DNA of 64,000 nt from Mesobacillus maritimus (GTDB lineage: Bacteria; Bacillota; Bacilli; Bacillales; Cytobacillaceae): NCBI RefSeq assembly GCF_019749255.1, contig NZ_JACWFH010000035.1, positions 62,001 to 126,000 of the forward strand, written 5' to 3'. Made by a program: the position numbers and the translations under genes. The number at the start of each line of letters is the position of its first letter. The first letter of the stretch is position 1. Positions 9,964-20,577 of this stretch are shown in pieces. The notes beneath the pieces were generated by a model. That model made no database searches. It was not told the origin of the DNA and worked only from the letters and a program-made list of their open reading frames with translations.

Positions 9964-11226
9964 TTGGAACAGAAAGGTGTTTCTGAAAAAGCGATCCTCG
10001 TCGGTTGTCAAACACCTGCGTCGGATGATTTGCGGTTTCAATATTCAATGGATGAACTAGCTTCTTTAACAGAAACGGCCCAAGGCCAGGTCCTAATCTC
10101 GGTCGTGCAAAAACGTGAACGAATCCATCCTTCCACGTATATTGGCAAAGGGAAAGTAGATGAAATAAAAGCCTTGGTGGAGGAGCTCGAAGCGGATTTA
10201 ATTATATTTAATGACGAACTCTCACCAAGTCAAATTCGGAATTTGTCAAGAGACCTCGAAGTTCGCATTATTGACCGTACACAGTTGATTTTAGATATCT
10301 TTGCCCGACGAGCACGCTCAAAGGAAGGGAAACTTCAGGTAGAGCTAGCACAGCTCCAATATTTGCTACCGCGTTTAATGGGACAAGGAATTGCTCTGTC
10401 AAGATTGGGTGCTGGTATTGGGACGAGAGGTCCTGGGGAAACAAAGCTTGAGTCAGATCGTCGTCATATTCGTCGTCGAATAGATGATATCAAGGGTCAG
10501 CTAAATGTCATAGTTCAGCATCGCGACCGATATCGGGAACGCCGGAAGAAAAATAAGACCTTTCAAATTGCGCTTGTTGGGTATACGAATGCGGGAAAAT
10601 CAACCTTGTTCAATCGACTAACTGAAGCGGATTCATATGAAGAAAATCAATTGTTCGCGACGCTAGATCCGATGACAAGAAAAGTCATCTTACCAAGTGG
10701 TTTTTCTGTCCTCATGACAGATACAGTTGGATTCATTCAGGACTTGCCAACCACACTTGTTGCTGCATTCCGTTCTACATTGGAAGAAGTACAGGAAGCC
10801 GATTTGCTTTTACATGTCGTGGATATGGCAAACCAAGATTATTTTTCACATGAGAAAACCGTTAATAAACTTTTAGAGGATCTCAAGGCCGACCAATTGC
10901 CGCAAATAACTATTTATAATAAACGAGATATTGCTCATCCAGATTTCGTTCCAACCGCGAAAACAAAGACAGCTTTTATTAGCGCTCTTGATGAACAGGA
11001 CCGAGCAAAAATCCGACATAGTATTGAAGAAACGGTGATTGAGCTTATGGAGCCCTTCCATGTGCTGATTCCCTCCGGCGAGGGAAAATTACTTTCTCAG
11101 CTTAAAAATGAGACTATTTTAAGAGAGCTTGCTTTTGATGAAGAAAAGCAAGGATATGTATGTAAAGGGTTTGCCTTAAAAGACCACCAAGTGGCAGGGC
11201 AGCTTAATAAATATTCAGTCAGATAG
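9964..11226 (+). CDS. hflX: Ribosome-associated GTPase HflX
   Basis: HflX (420 residues from TTG 9964) is a GTPase that binds the 50S subunit and rescues stalled ribosomes under stress. It has an N-terminal HflX domain (about 1-190, with the glycine-rich loop [11 protein letters not shown] near 155-165), the G domain with [15 protein letters not shown] and YNKRD, and a C-terminal domain. The frame is open 31 codons further up, but that extension begins before the putative promoter. TTG 9964 has AAAGGTGGTAG just upstream and gives the length of B. subtilis YnbA. ynbB follows after 13 bp. Confidence 0.95.
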   Translation: MEQKGVSEKAILVGCQTPASDDLRFQYSMDELASLTETAQGQVLISVVQKRERIHPSTYIGKGKVDEIKALVEELEADLIIFNDELSPSQIRNLSRDLEVRIIDRTQLILDIFARRARSKEGKLQVELAQLQYLLPRLMGQGIALSRLGAGIGTRGPGETKLESDRRHIRRRIDDIKGQLNVIVQHRDRYRERRKKNKTFQIALVGYTNAGKSTLFNRLTEADSYEENQLFATLDPMTRKVILPSGFSVLMTDTVGFIQDLPTTLVAAFRSTLEEVQEADLLLHVVDMANQDYFSHEKTVNKLLEDLKADQLPQITIYNKRDIAHPDFVPTAKTKTAFISALDEQDRAKIRHSIEETVIELMEPFHVLIPSGEGKLLSQLKNETILRELAFDEEKQGYVCKGFALKDHQVAGQLNKYSVR

Positions 11227-11239
11227 GAGAAACCACAAC

Positions 11240-12511
11240 ATGTTTACACAATTGAACTCCGGAGCAAAGCTTGAACCACTAGTTCAGCAAATCGAGCAAC
11301 AAATTGCGGAAGTGCATAAAAAAATCGATGAAATGATTGATACCAATCAGTTTCGTGTGTTGCAAAGTTTTCAAAAATATAGGGTCAGTGATTCTCATTT
11401 TATTCCGTCCACTGGGTATGGGTACGATGATATTGGACGTGACACATTAGAGAAAATTTATGCCGATGTATTTGGTGGTGAAGCTGGTTTGGTAAGGCAA
11501 CAAATCATTTCCGGTACCCATGCCATCTCCATTGCCTTATTTGGAATCCTCCGCCCGGGTGACGAGCTCTTATATATGACGGGGAAGCCTTACGATACGC
11601 TAGAAGAAATCGTTGGAATTCGCGGGAGTGGCAATGGGTCGTTAAAAGAGTTCGGCATCTCTTATGATTCTGTCGATTTAACGGCCGATGGCGAAATAGA
11701 TTGGCAAAACGTTGAAAAAGCAATTAAGCCAAATACAAAAATGATTGGCATCCAGCGTTCAAAAGGGTATGCAACTCGACCTTCCTTCACGACGGCTGAA
11801 ATTGGTGAGATGGTTCGCTTTGTTAAAGAAATTAAACCAGATGTGGTTGTTTTCGTAGACAATTGTTACGGTGAATTCGTTGAAGCGCAAGAGCCTTGTC
11901 ATGTCGGGGCTGACCTGATGGCTGGTTCGCTGATTAAAAATCCAGGGGGTGGGTTAGCCAAGACAGGTGGGTATCTTGTCGGAAAAACTGAATTAGTAGA
12001 AGCTTGTTCTTACAGAATGACATCACCCGGAATTGGTGCCGAAGCAGGTGCCTCTCTTTACACACTACAGGAGATGTACCAAGGCTTTTTCATAGCGCCG
12101 CATATTGTAGGACAAGCATTAAAAGGAGCTGTGTTTACAGCGGCCATCCTGGAGCGCTGTGGGATGAACTCACAGCCGAAATGGAACGCAGAAAGGACGG
12201 ACCTGATTCAGTCGGTTCAATTTGATGACCGCGACAAAATGGTTGCTTTCTGCCAAGCGATACAGTTCGCTTCTCCAATTAATTCTCATGTTACCCCGTA
12301 CCCAAGCTATATGCCTGGATACGAAGACGATGTCATTATGGCGGCAGGTACGTTTATCCAAGGTGCAAGTATAGAACTAACCGCAGACGGTCCAACGCGT
12401 CCACCGTATGTTGCTTATGTCCAAGGTGGTTTAACGTATTCCCATGTAAAAATGGCCATCTGTCTTGCGCTTGATCGATTAGTTGAAAAAGGAATGGTAA
12501 TGATTGATTAA
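11240..12511 (+). CDS. ynbB: YnbB-like PLP enzyme, methionine gamma-lyase / 'aluminium resistance' family
   Basis: A 423-residue fold-type I PLP enzyme of the family called aluminium resistance protein or methionine-gamma-lyase-like; its true reaction is not settled. The PLP lysine is expected in AGSLIKNPGGGLAKTGGY (near residues 230-247), and a cofactor-binding aspartate in VVFVDNCYGEF. It is 13 bp from hflX and 180 bp before glnR, the arrangement of B. subtilis. GGAGAAACC lies upstream of the ATG. Confidence 0.92.
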   Translation: MFTQLNSGAKLEPLVQQIEQQIAEVHKKIDEMIDTNQFRVLQSFQKYRVSDSHFIPSTGYGYDDIGRDTLEKIYADVFGGEAGLVRQQIISGTHAISIALFGILRPGDELLYMTGKPYDTLEEIVGIRGSGNGSLKEFGISYDSVDLTADGEIDWQNVEKAIKPNTKMIGIQRSKGYATRPSFTTAEIGEMVRFVKEIKPDVVVFVDNCYGEFVEAQEPCHVGADLMAGSLIKNPGGGLAKTGGYLVGKTELVEACSYRMTSPGIGAEAGASLYTLQEMYQGFFIAPHIVGQALKGAVFTAAILERCGMNSQPKWNAERTDLIQSVQFDDRDKMVAFCQAIQFASPINSHVTPYPSYMPGYEDDVIMAAGTFIQGASIELTADGPTRPPYVAYVQGGLTYSHVKMAICLALDRLVEKGMVMID

Positions 12512-12605
12512 AGGATGAAGATTCGTCGATAAGGGATAACTAACGCTACGGACGACCATAGATTGACTTATTTGAAGTTATTTCTAAACGCTTAAGCAAA
12601 AACCA

Positions 12606-12622
12606 TGTTAGATTATATAACA
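12606..12622. promoter_or_regulatory. GlnR box 1 (upstream)
   Basis: TGTTA-N7-TAACA, a perfect fit to the GlnR/TnrA site TGTNA-N7-TNACA. It lies just upstream of the -35 of the glnR promoter; centre-to-centre distance to box 2 is 28 bp. Confidence 0.9.
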
Positions 12623-12627
12623 TACCG

Positions 12628-12656
12628 TTGACATGTTAACTTACGTTACATATAAT
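12628..12656 (+). promoter_or_regulatory. Sigma-A promoter of glnRA with GlnR box 2 in its spacer
   Basis: TTGACA (12628-12633), exactly 17 bp, TATAAT (12651-12656): a perfect consensus promoter. The whole spacer, 12634-12650, is TGTTA-N7-TTACA, a second GlnR box. GlnR binding here should block RNA polymerase, giving autorepression of glnRA in nitrogen excess. Confidence 0.92.
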
Positions 12657-12689
12657 AAAATTATCAGAAGGAGAAAGGAGAGAAATCAA

Positions 12690-13091
12690 ATGGGCGGAAG
12701 CCAGATTCGCCGGAATATGCCACTGTTTTCGATAGGGATTGTCATGCAGTTGACAGATTTAACAGCACGGCAGATTCGATATTATGAAGAACATGGCTTG
12801 ATTTCTCCAGCAAGAACAGAAGGCAATAAGCGTCTTTTTTCCTTAAACGATATTGACAAACTGCTTGAAGTCAAGGATTTAATTGACCAAGGTGTCAATC
12901 TTGCTGGCATTAAACAAATTTTCAATGTGAAGCAGCAACAAGATGATGTACCAACCGATGAAGAAAACAAAGAAGCTGAAAAAGTTCGCAAAGATCTATC
13001 GGATGCTGAGTTGCGTAAGCTTCTTCGCAAAGAGCTACTCAGAGCCGGAAGATTTAATCGGGGCCAGGGCCACCCGCCTAGACTCCAGTAA
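12690..13091 (+). CDS. glnR: Nitrogen repressor GlnR (MerR family)
   Basis: GlnR (133 residues from ATG 12690) represses glnRA and other nitrogen genes when glutamine is plentiful, through feedback-inhibited glutamine synthetase. The N-terminal MerR winged helix is clear (residues 10-75: [34 protein letters not shown] shortened here as motif [10 protein letters not shown]). The start has AAAGGAGAG 8 bp upstream; the longer frame from 12633 begins inside the promoter. The C-terminal end is odd: after AGRFNR it reads GQGHPPRLQ, whereas B. subtilis GlnR, as I recall it, ends in an RQGD..RFFH-type tail that takes part in autoinhibition. No frameshift restores that tail. Confidence 0.95.
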   Translation: MGGSQIRRNMPLFSIGIVMQLTDLTARQIRYYEEHGLISPARTEGNKRLFSLNDIDKLLEVKDLIDQGVNLAGIKQIFNVKQQQDDVPTDEENKEAEKVRKDLSDAELRKLLRKELLRAGRFNRGQGHPPRLQ

Positions 13092-13128
13092 AATTATGAA
13101 AATATGAAAATAGTAGGAGGAAAAAAGA

Positions 13129-14463
13129 ATGGCTAAATTTACTAAAGAAGATATTGTGCGTTTATCTCAAGAGGAAAATGTTAAGTTCATTCGTCTGCAG
13201 TTCACTGATATCTTAGGAACAATTAAAAACGTTGAAATTCCAATCAGTCAGCTTGAAAAAGCGTTAGATAACAAAATGATGTTTGATGGCTCTTCCATTG
13301 AAGGATTCGTACGAATCGAAGAATCAGATATGTACCTAATTCCTGATTTAGACACATGGGTTGTATTCCCTTGGACTGCTGAAAAAGGAAAAGTAGCTCG
13401 TTTGATTTGTGATATTCAGAATCCAGATGGAACTCCATTCCTTGGTGACCCACGTGCAAACCTTAAGCGTGTCTTAAAAGAAATGGAAGAGCTAGGTTTC
13501 ACAGATTTTAACTTAGGACCAGAGCCAGAATTCTTCCTATTTAAATTGGATGAAAAAGGGGAACCAACTCTAGAGTTAAATGATAATGGTGGATATTTCG
13601 ACCTTGCTCCAACTGATCTTGGTGAAAACTGCCGTCGTGATATCGTGCTTGAGCTTGAAGAAATGGGCTTTGAAATTGAAGCTTCTCACCATGAAGTAGC
13701 TCCTGGACAGCACGAAATCGACTTTAAATATGCAGATGCAATTACAGCTTGTGATAATATCCAAACATTTAAACTAGTTGTAAAGACAATTGCACGTAAG
13801 CATGGTCTTCACGCTACATTCATGCCAAAACCATTGTTTGGTGTAAACGGTTCTGGAATGCACATGAATCTATCATTGTTTAAAAATGGCGAAAATGCAT
13901 TCTATGATCCAAAAGGTGATCTTGAATTAAGTGAAACTGCTAGACAGTTTATTGCTGGTACGATTAAAAATGCAACAGCCTTCACTGCTGTAACAAATCC
14001 AACAGTAAACTCTTATAAGCGTTTGGTTCCTGGTTATGAGGCTCCTTGTTATGTTGCATGGTCAGCACAAAACCGTTCACCATTGATTCGTATTCCTGCA
14101 TCCCGTGGATTGAGCACACGAGTTGAAGTACGTAGCGTAGACCCAGCGGCTAACCCATACCTAGCAATGGCTGTTCTTCTACAAGCTGGACTAGATGGAA
14201 TCAAGAACAAATTGACTCCTCCAGCACCAGTTGACCGCAACATCTATGTAATGGATAAAGAAGAACGCCAAGAAGCAGGAATCGTTGATCTTCCTTCAAA
14301 CCTTCATCTTGCCCTAGAAGAGTTGCAAACAAATGAAGTAATCAGTGCTGCATTAGGTGAGCACATCCTTGAACATTTCGTCGAAGCAAAAGAAATCGAG
14401 TGGGATATGTTCCGTACGCAAGTCCACCCATGGGAGCGCGAGCAGTACATGAGCATGTACTAA
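13129..14463 (+). CDS. glnA: Glutamine synthetase type I
   Basis: GlnA (444 residues) makes glutamine from glutamate, ammonia and ATP, as a dodecamer. Signatures include FDGSSIEGF near residue 50, GPEPEFFLF near 128, [10 protein letters not shown] near 240, the ATP region with [12 protein letters not shown] near 320, and [16 protein letters not shown] at the end. The length is that of the Bacillus GSI-alpha class, which is not adenylylated and, as feedback-inhibited enzyme, signals to GlnR and TnrA. It lies 37 bp after glnR with a GTAGGAGG site, forming the glnRA operon. Confidence 0.98.
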   Translation: MAKFTKEDIVRLSQEENVKFIRLQFTDILGTIKNVEIPISQLEKALDNKMMFDGSSIEGFVRIEESDMYLIPDLDTWVVFPWTAEKGKVARLICDIQNPDGTPFLGDPRANLKRVLKEMEELGFTDFNLGPEPEFFLFKLDEKGEPTLELNDNGGYFDLAPTDLGENCRRDIVLELEEMGFEIEASHHEVAPGQHEIDFKYADAITACDNIQTFKLVVKTIARKHGLHATFMPKPLFGVNGSGMHMNLSLFKNGENAFYDPKGDLELSETARQFIAGTIKNATAFTAVTNPTVNSYKRLVPGYEAPCYVAWSAQNRSPLIRIPASRGLSTRVEVRSVDPAANPYLAMAVLLQAGLDGIKNKLTPPAPVDRNIYVMDKEERQEAGIVDLPSNLHLALEELQTNEVISAALGEHILEHFVEAKEIEWDMFRTQVHPWEREQYMSMY

Positions 14464-14484
14464 TAAATTTGTTACCCCCAAAAT

Positions 14485-14514
14485 CCCTGGCACCTATGGT
14501 GTCGGGGGTTTTTT
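14485..14514 (+). terminator. Terminator of glnRA
   Basis: Stem CCCTGGCACC / GGTGTCGGGG (two wobble pairs), 3-base loop, then TTTTTT. Confidence 0.85.
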
Positions 14515-14540
14515 ATGTAGGGAATAGAAATATGAAAATG

Positions 14541-14660
14541 GTCAAGCTGGTTCGTGCAGCGATCCATTAAGAGGGGAAAAACAGAACACGGTCACGGTGG
14601 TTCGTTCAGTGTTTCCTCTTCAAGAGAATAAACTAAAAGTGGTCAGCTTAGCCGCTCCAA
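14541..14660. repeat. Diverged tandem repeat, period 50-51 bp, between glnA and lexA
   Basis: A motif GTCA-GCTGGTTCG-type recurs at 14541, 14591 and 14642 (steps of 50 and 51 bp). The first two copies align over about 25 bases with few differences; the third is more diverged. It lies in the convergent gap between two terminators and has no coding potential. See the other arrays at 4359, 54501 and 60187. Confidence 0.55.
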
Positions 14661-14691
14661 ATCCCATAATCCTATTCTACTATCCATCCCC

Positions 14692-14748
14692 ATCAAAAAG
14701 AGCTTGTCCCATTTTAACCAAAAGGTAGTGGGGCAAGCTCTTTTTGAT
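14692..14748. terminator. Bidirectional terminator between glnA and lexA
   Basis: Twenty-bp arms with one wobble pair, 17-base loop. The stem base is A5/T5, giving a U-run in both directions. It sits 8 bp after the lexA stop on the minus strand. Confidence 0.88.
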
Positions 14749-14755
14749 AGATCAA

Positions 14756-15379
14756 TCAATGCATATGACGGTAAACGCCAATTACTTTTCCAAGGATAGA
14801 AACATTTCTAAGCATAATGGGTTCCATGGTTGGATTCTCTGGCTGTAAGCGGATGAAGTCTTTTTCTTTAAAGAAACGTTTAACAGTTGCTTCATCTTCT
14901 TCTGTCATAGCTACGACAATTTCTCCATTATTGGCAGTTTGCTGCTGTTTAACAATGACATAATCACCATCAAGAATACCAGCATCAATCATACTGTCAC
15001 CCATGACTTCAAGCATAAACACTTGTTCTTCGGAAGGGACAAGTGTATCTGGAAGTGGGAAGTATTCTTCAACATTTTCAATAGCAGTGATTGGTTGACC
15101 TGCTGTAACTCTTCCGACAACAGGGACATTTACAACACTGTATTTTGGAGTAGGTATATCTTGGTCGATTTCAAGGATTTCAATTGCACGTGGCTTAGTA
15201 GGATCCCGGCGAATTAATCCCTTGCTTTCTAGACGGGCCAGATGGCCGTGAACAGTTGAGCTAGATGCTAAGCCTACTGCCTCGCCAATTTCACGAACGG
15301 ATGGTGGGTAGCCTTTTTTTCTAACTTCATCCTTGATGAAACTAAGGATGTCTTGCTGCCTTTTTGATAATTTTGTCAT
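14756..15379 (-). CDS. lexA: SOS repressor LexA
   Basis: LexA (207 residues) represses the DNA-damage regulon and cleaves itself when RecA filaments form. The N-terminal winged helix (1-70, [23 protein letters not shown] region) and the C-terminal peptidase are intact: cleavage site VTAG near 92-93, catalytic serine in MGDSMIDAG and lysine in ATVKRFF. ATG 15379 is chosen because GAGGTG lies 7 bases upstream; a GTG two codons earlier overlaps that site. It is divergent from yneA, sharing an operator region. Confidence 0.97.
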   Translation of the reverse strand: MTKLSKRQQDILSFIKDEVRKKGYPPSVREIGEAVGLASSSTVHGHLARLESKGLIRRDPTKPRAIEILEIDQDIPTPKYSVVNVPVVGRVTAGQPITAIENVEEYFPLPDTLVPSEEQVFMLEVMGDSMIDAGILDGDYVIVKQQQTANNGEIVVAMTEEDEATVKRFFKEKDFIRLQPENPTMEPIMLRNVSILGKVIGVYRHMH

Positions 15380-15416
15380 TTTCACGCACCTCGTCTTTTT
15401 TATCTGTTCTTATTAT

Positions 15417-15518
15417 AACACGTATGTTCGTATGGTACAAACATAAGTTCGAACATTTTTGTTGACAAGAAACAAATGTTCGCATTATAATCAAATCAAA
15501 TAAACGAACATACATTCT
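15417..15518. promoter_or_regulatory. lexA-yneA operator region with four LexA-like boxes
   Basis: The Bacillus LexA box is CGAAC-N4-GTTYC type. Candidates, some on the reverse strand, are at 15417-15430 (CGAACATACGTGTT read on minus), 15438-15451 (CGAACTTATGTTTG on minus), 15469-15482 (CGAACATTTGTTTC on minus) and 15505-15518 (CGAACATACATTCT on plus). Each has the CGAAC half intact with one to three differences elsewhere. They cover both divergent promoters. Confidence 0.82.
15462..15491 (+). promoter_or_regulatory. Sigma-A promoter of yneA
   Basis: TTGACA (15462-15467), 18 bp, TATAAT (15486-15491). The third LexA box lies within the spacer, so LexA occupancy should exclude RNA polymerase. 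Confidence 0.85.
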
Positions 15519-15535
15519 GAAATGAGGTGTGAATA

Positions 15536-16532
<997 letters not shown>

Positions 16533-16717
16533 CTTGTAATTGGTAGATGTTTATCTTTTAATTTGATGTTGGTCGTTGAATCGCTTTTCTCTTACTATAA
16601 TCATTTTCAAAATGAACGTGATCCATCTATAGAGAGTTTTGTGCTCTATTCTTGTAAAAAAGACCCTTTTCACGTAAAATAGCTTCTATGTTAATTTCTT
16701 AATAAAGGAGCTTTTTA

Positions 16718-16957
16718 ATGCTTTCTAAAGATAAACTAGCAAGAATTAATGAATTAGCGAGAAAAGCCAAGACTTCTCGTTTAACAGAAAAAGAGGCGAA
16801 AGAACAATCTGCACTACGAGCAGAATATCTCCAGACTTTTAGAGCTTCTATGGTCAACACATTAAAAGGTGTCACTATTGTTGATCCCCTTGGAAATGAT
16901 GTTACACCAAAGAAGTTAAAGGAAGAACAAGCTCGGGATAAGAAAAAGCTACATTAA
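16718..16957 (+). CDS. ynzC: YnzC, DUF896 protein
   Basis: A 79-residue DUF896 protein: two N-terminal helices (INELARKAKTSRLTEKEAKEQ) and a conserved central and C-terminal stretch (LRAEYLQTFR, VTIVDPLGNDVTPKK). The B. subtilis member is part of the SOS operon yneA-yneB-ynzC; here a 185-bp gap separates it from yneB. The biochemical role is unknown. AAAGGAG precedes the ATG. Confidence 0.93.
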   Translation: MLSKDKLARINELARKAKTSRLTEKEAKEQSALRAEYLQTFRASMVNTLKGVTIVDPLGNDVTPKKLKEEQARDKKKLH

Positions 16958-16966
16958 ATGAATTTC

Positions 16967-16997
16967 AAAAGCCGTGGTCATGACCTTGGCTTTTTTA
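16967..16997 (+). terminator. Terminator after ynzC
   Basis: Stem AAAAGCC-GTGGTCA / TGACC-TTGGCTTTT with two mismatches, then TTTTTT. Confidence 0.8.
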
Positions 16998-17073
16998 TGC
17001 ATTTACATAGTAGTTCACCTTTTTGGGATAATAAAAAGGGTTAAAGAAGATTTTTGCATTTTTTTGTAGACAA

Positions 17074-17103
17074 TTGTTGAATAAAAAAAGCAGTACCTAT
17101 AAT
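17074..17103 (+). promoter_or_regulatory. Putative sigma-A promoter of tkt
   Basis: TTGTTG (17074-17079), 18 bp, TATAAT (17098-17103), about 40 bp before the start codon. Confidence 0.55.
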
Positions 17104-17143
17104 ATTAAGGTTGTATGTAGTTTAAATAGAAAGGATGTATCTA

Positions 17144-19150
17144 ATGTTCGATAAAATCGATACTCTATCCATCGACTCGATTCGTACTCTATCGATTGAT
17201 GCAATTGAAAAAGCTAATTCTGGGCATCCAGGTATGCCGATGGGGGCAGCCCCAATGGCGTATACTCTATGGACTCGCTTCATGAATCATAATCCAAAAA
17301 ATCCTGATTGGTTGAACCGTGACCGTTTTGTTTTGTCTGCTGGACATGGCTCGATGTTGCTTTATAGCTTACTCCACCTTTCCGGTTATGGACTGCCAAT
17401 GGAGGAAATTAAGCAATTCCGTCAATGGGGAAGTAAAACCCCTGGTCATCCTGAATATGGACACACAGTTGGGGTAGAAGCAACAACTGGACCACTAGGA
17501 CAAGGTGTCGCTATGGCAGTAGGTATGGCTATGGCAGAACGTCATTTAGCGGCAGTTTATAACAAAGATCAATACGAAATTGTAAACCACTTTACATATA
17601 GCATCTGTGGAGACGGCGATTTAATGGAAGGCGTTTCAGCCGAAGCCTCTTCACTAGCGGCTCATCTAAAGCTTGGGCGTTTAGTTGTTTTATATGATTC
17701 AAATGATATATCACTTGACGGAGATTTAGATAAATCTTTCTCTGAAAGTATAGAAGGTCGCTATAAGGCTTATGGCTGGCAATATATCCGTGTTGAAGAC
17801 GGAAACAATTTAGAAGAGATTGCAAAAGCACTAGAAGAAGCGAAAAGTGATTTAGAACGTCCAACAATGATCGAAGTGAAAACCGTCATCGGGTATGGTT
17901 CTCCGAACTTATCTGGTAAGTCAGATGTACACGGTGCTCCATTAGGTGCAGATGAGTTAAAGCTTACTAAAGAAGCGTATAAATGGACATTTGAAGAAGA
18001 TTTCCATGTACCTGAAGAAGTTTATCAAAACTTCGAAAAGCAGATTGTAGAAAAGGGACAATCTACCGAACAAGAGTGGAATGAACTTTTTGAAAAGTAT
18101 AAGGCTGAATATCCTGAACTCGCAGCACAACTTGAGGCAGCGACTAAAGGAGAGCTTCCACAAGGTTGGGAAAATTCTCTTCCTGTATATGAAGAAGGAA
18201 AGAGTCTTGCTAGCCGTGCTTCCTCAGGAGAAGCTCTAAATGCTGTTGCAAATTCTGTTCCTTTCTTTATCGGTGGTTCGGCTGACTTGGCAGGTTCCAA
18301 CAAAACCATGGTCAAAGGTTCAGGAGATTTCTTCCCTGGCTCATTTGAAGGTCGTAATATCTGGTTTGGCGTTCGGGAATTTGCAATGGGTGCCGCAATG
18401 AATGGAATGGCATTGCATGGAGGATTAAAAGTATTTGGTGGAACATTCTTTGTCTTCTCTGATTACCTTCGTCCTGCAATTCGTTTGGCAGCACTAATGG
18501 GACTTCCAGTAACCTATGTGTTTACGCATGACAGTATCGCAGTTGGAGAAGATGGCCCAACACATGAACCAGTTGAGCAATTAGCAGCACTACGTGCGAT
18601 GCCAAATCTAGGTGTTATCCGTCCTGCAGATGGAAACGAAACAGCTGCAGCTTGGAGAGTAGCTGTAGAATCCAAGGATAAGCCGACCGCACTAGTGTTA
18701 ACCCGTCAGAACTTACCTACAATTAAAGATACTGATAAGAATGCATATGACGGTGTATCTCGTGGTGCGTATGTAATTTCACCAGCTGGAAATGATAACC
18801 CTGATGCGTTATTGCTTGCTTCTGGATCTGAAGTTGGCCTTGCAGTAAAAGCTCAAGAAGCTCTTGCTTCAGAAGGAATTCAGGTTTCTGTTATCAGCAT
18901 GCCATCATGGGATCGTTTCGAACAACAATCTAAGGAATACAAAGAATCTGTGATTCCGAAATCTGTTAAGAAACGTCTTGGAATTGAGATGGGTACATCA
19001 TTAGGATGGCACCGTTATGTTGGAGATGAGGGAGAGGTCCTTGCTATCGACCAATTCGGAGCATCAGCACCTGGTGAAAAAATCATGCAGGAATATGGTT
19101 TTACAGTTGAAAATGTTGTATCCCGTGTGAAAGCTCTTATTCAAAACTAA
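17144..19150 (+). CDS. tkt: Transketolase
   Basis: Transketolase (668 residues) moves two-carbon units between sugar phosphates in the pentose phosphate pathway with thiamine diphosphate. Motifs: [12 protein letters not shown] near residue 25, [13 protein letters not shown] near 153 (Mg-ThDP site), [10 protein letters not shown] near 380, [15 protein letters not shown] near 410 and the pyrimidine-domain stretch [17 protein letters not shown] near 463. ATG 17144 is used since AAAGGA lies 8 bp upstream; an ATG three codons earlier overlaps it. It links to the xylose catabolism genes at 45-54 kb, which feed this pathway. Confidence 0.98.
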   Translation: MFDKIDTLSIDSIRTLSIDAIEKANSGHPGMPMGAAPMAYTLWTRFMNHNPKNPDWLNRDRFVLSAGHGSMLLYSLLHLSGYGLPMEEIKQFRQWGSKTPGHPEYGHTVGVEATTGPLGQGVAMAVGMAMAERHLAAVYNKDQYEIVNHFTYSICGDGDLMEGVSAEASSLAAHLKLGRLVVLYDSNDISLDGDLDKSFSESIEGRYKAYGWQYIRVEDGNNLEEIAKALEEAKSDLERPTMIEVKTVIGYGSPNLSGKSDVHGAPLGADELKLTKEAYKWTFEEDFHVPEEVYQNFEKQIVEKGQSTEQEWNELFEKYKAEYPELAAQLEAATKGELPQGWENSLPVYEEGKSLASRASSGEALNAVANSVPFFIGGSADLAGSNKTMVKGSGDFFPGSFEGRNIWFGVREFAMGAAMNGMALHGGLKVFGGTFFVFSDYLRPAIRLAALMGLPVTYVFTHDSIAVGEDGPTHEPVEQLAALRAMPNLGVIRPADGNETAAAWRVAVESKDKPTALVLTRQNLPTIKDTDKNAYDGVSRGAYVISPAGNDNPDALLLASGSEVGLAVKAQEALASEGIQVSVISMPSWDRFEQQSKEYKESVIPKSVKKRLGIEMGTSLGWHRYVGDEGEVLAIDQFGASAPGEKIMQEYGFTVENVVSRVKALIQN

Positions 19151-19208
19151 TCATCATAGAATCGAATAAGCGGCTTGTTCATGATAGATGCCCTTGTATC
19201 TGAACAAT

Positions 19209-19245
19209 AAAAAAGGAATGGAGACAAAGTCTTCATTCCTTTTTT
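19209..19245 (+). terminator. Terminator of tkt
   Basis: Long stem AAGGAATGGAGAC / GTCTTCATTCCTT with one G-T pair and flanking A/T tracts. Confidence 0.85.
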
Positions 19246-19255
19246 ATGTCTTAAG

Positions 19256-19282
19256 GGATAAAAAAACCCTCGTAAAGAGGGA
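19256..19282 (-). terminator. Terminator of the DUF3231 gene
   Basis: On the minus strand: stem CCCTC / GAGGG, loop of five, then TTTTTTT. Confidence 0.75.
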
Positions 19283-19304
19283 GTTTTGAAAGCGATATAA
19301 AATA

Positions 19305-20324
19305 TTATTCTGGTAAAGGTTCGCCTTTTATTAACCCATCACGGTCATCCGTTTGTGGGGGTTCTTCCATCCAGCCTTTTTTTATCATTAGGTTTGCGCA
19401 ATCCTCAGCGTAAAGAGTGACTTCGGGGACCAAGGAAGCATAACGTGCCCCAATATCCCTTCTCGGACTAGCTGCCATCGCAGCACCATAGTTTCCAACC
19501 CCTGCCGCTATCATTCCAGATACATGAAATACAATTAGCTTATCTGAAAATACCTTCGCAGTAGTATCTGTAATGGCTGTATCCCAGCCCATAGGAGCTG
19601 GTAGGTCTTCCTCTAAAAGGTACTTGCTAAAGATTTCCACATGTTTTTGCGCCATCTTTTTTCCTCTTAATAGCAACTGTTTTACTTCTTCTTTTTCAGC
19701 AACCTGAGCTAAACCAGTAATTAAGGTCTTTCCAATATAATTCGTTTGGATATTAAGAAACAGATGAGTAATTTCGACTGAGGAAAGGGAGCGCTTCTTT
19801 CCGAAAAAACCAGTTAAAAATTGCTGTTTTTCTACAAAATCAACCTTATCAGGAATGGAGATAAAGGGAGGACGAATATAAGTACCTTGCTCTAACATGA
19901 GGTCCCTTGTCCTATCTTGTAATTCTACACTTTTTTTCAAAACGACTTTATGTATCTCGACAACATCTCTTCTAGTGACTACACCTAACATCGCACTGCT
20001 CGCGGCCATGGTAAGGATGGACAGATGACGTAAATACATCAACATAAATGTATCAGAAAAAAGCTTCGGAGCTTTAATGTTAACATCCTCATCCGTAAAT
20101 CCAACCGGAATGGGAAAGTGGTCTTTTTTAAATATATTGCCTATCATGGTTAAGTTCTGATTGGCAGTATTCAAAGTAAATTCAATCACAGGGCGAACTT
20201 TCTCGTCGCTCACGTTTTCGAGAAAATAACTAGTTATACACTTCACTAATGTGTCGTTAATGTATTGGGTCCATAATCCTGACATCTCTGCAGCTGTTAA
20301 GCGAATATTTGTTTTATCTTCCAT
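19305..20324 (-). CDS. DUF3231 family protein (two ferritin-like repeats)
   Basis: A 339-residue DUF3231 protein. The sequence is two related halves: an ML-type helical block at about 1-165 and again at 170-335. Both begin with a helix ending ...LWTQYIND or ...THLFLNIQTNYIG, and both contain a PIPVGFTDEDV / PAPMGWDTAI segment and a late helix with SDTFMLMYLRH or SDKLIVFHVSG. Members occur in spore formers, often in several copies, and are related to the CotF/ferritin-like spore coat fold; the role is unknown. ATG 20324 is preferred to TTG 20330 because the GGA is at a better distance. It replaces nothing in the B. subtilis order and looks like an insertion between tkt and sirA. Confidence 0.85.
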   Translation of the reverse strand: MEDKTNIRLTAAEMSGLWTQYINDTLVKCITSYFLENVSDEKVRPVIEFTLNTANQNLTMIGNIFKKDHFPIPVGFTDEDVNIKAPKLFSDTFMLMYLRHLSILTMAASSAMLGVVTRRDVVEIHKVVLKKSVELQDRTRDLMLEQGTYIRPPFISIPDKVDFVEKQQFLTGFFGKKRSLSSVEITHLFLNIQTNYIGKTLITGLAQVAEKEEVKQLLLRGKKMAQKHVEIFSKYLLEEDLPAPMGWDTAITDTTAKVFSDKLIVFHVSGMIAAGVGNYGAAMAASPRRDIGARYASLVPEVTLYAEDCANLMIKKGWMEEPPQTDDRDGLIKGEPLPE

Positions 20325-20577
20325 CTTCAATCATTCCGTTTCTATAGAGAAATCAAGTTGTAATTTCAATAACCTTGGTGATAGATAGTATTCCCTTTTT
20401 ATGTCTTGTCATGTGAAGAAAGGACTTTTTTTAATAAAAGGATTGGATAGTATTATACATTTAGGGTAAATTTTCGAATCTGACAAAAAAAGTGCCTTTT
20501 CGCAACACCTTTAGACAAATACGAAAGCATTATTTTTCTATAATGGAATAAAGCCTGTCTAAAGAGGAGGGGATCGG

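Noticed and set aside
20340-20577. Spo0A box upstream of sirA
   Set aside because: TTCGAATCTGACAAA has halves that recall TGTCGAA but no proper site; not reported as a feature.
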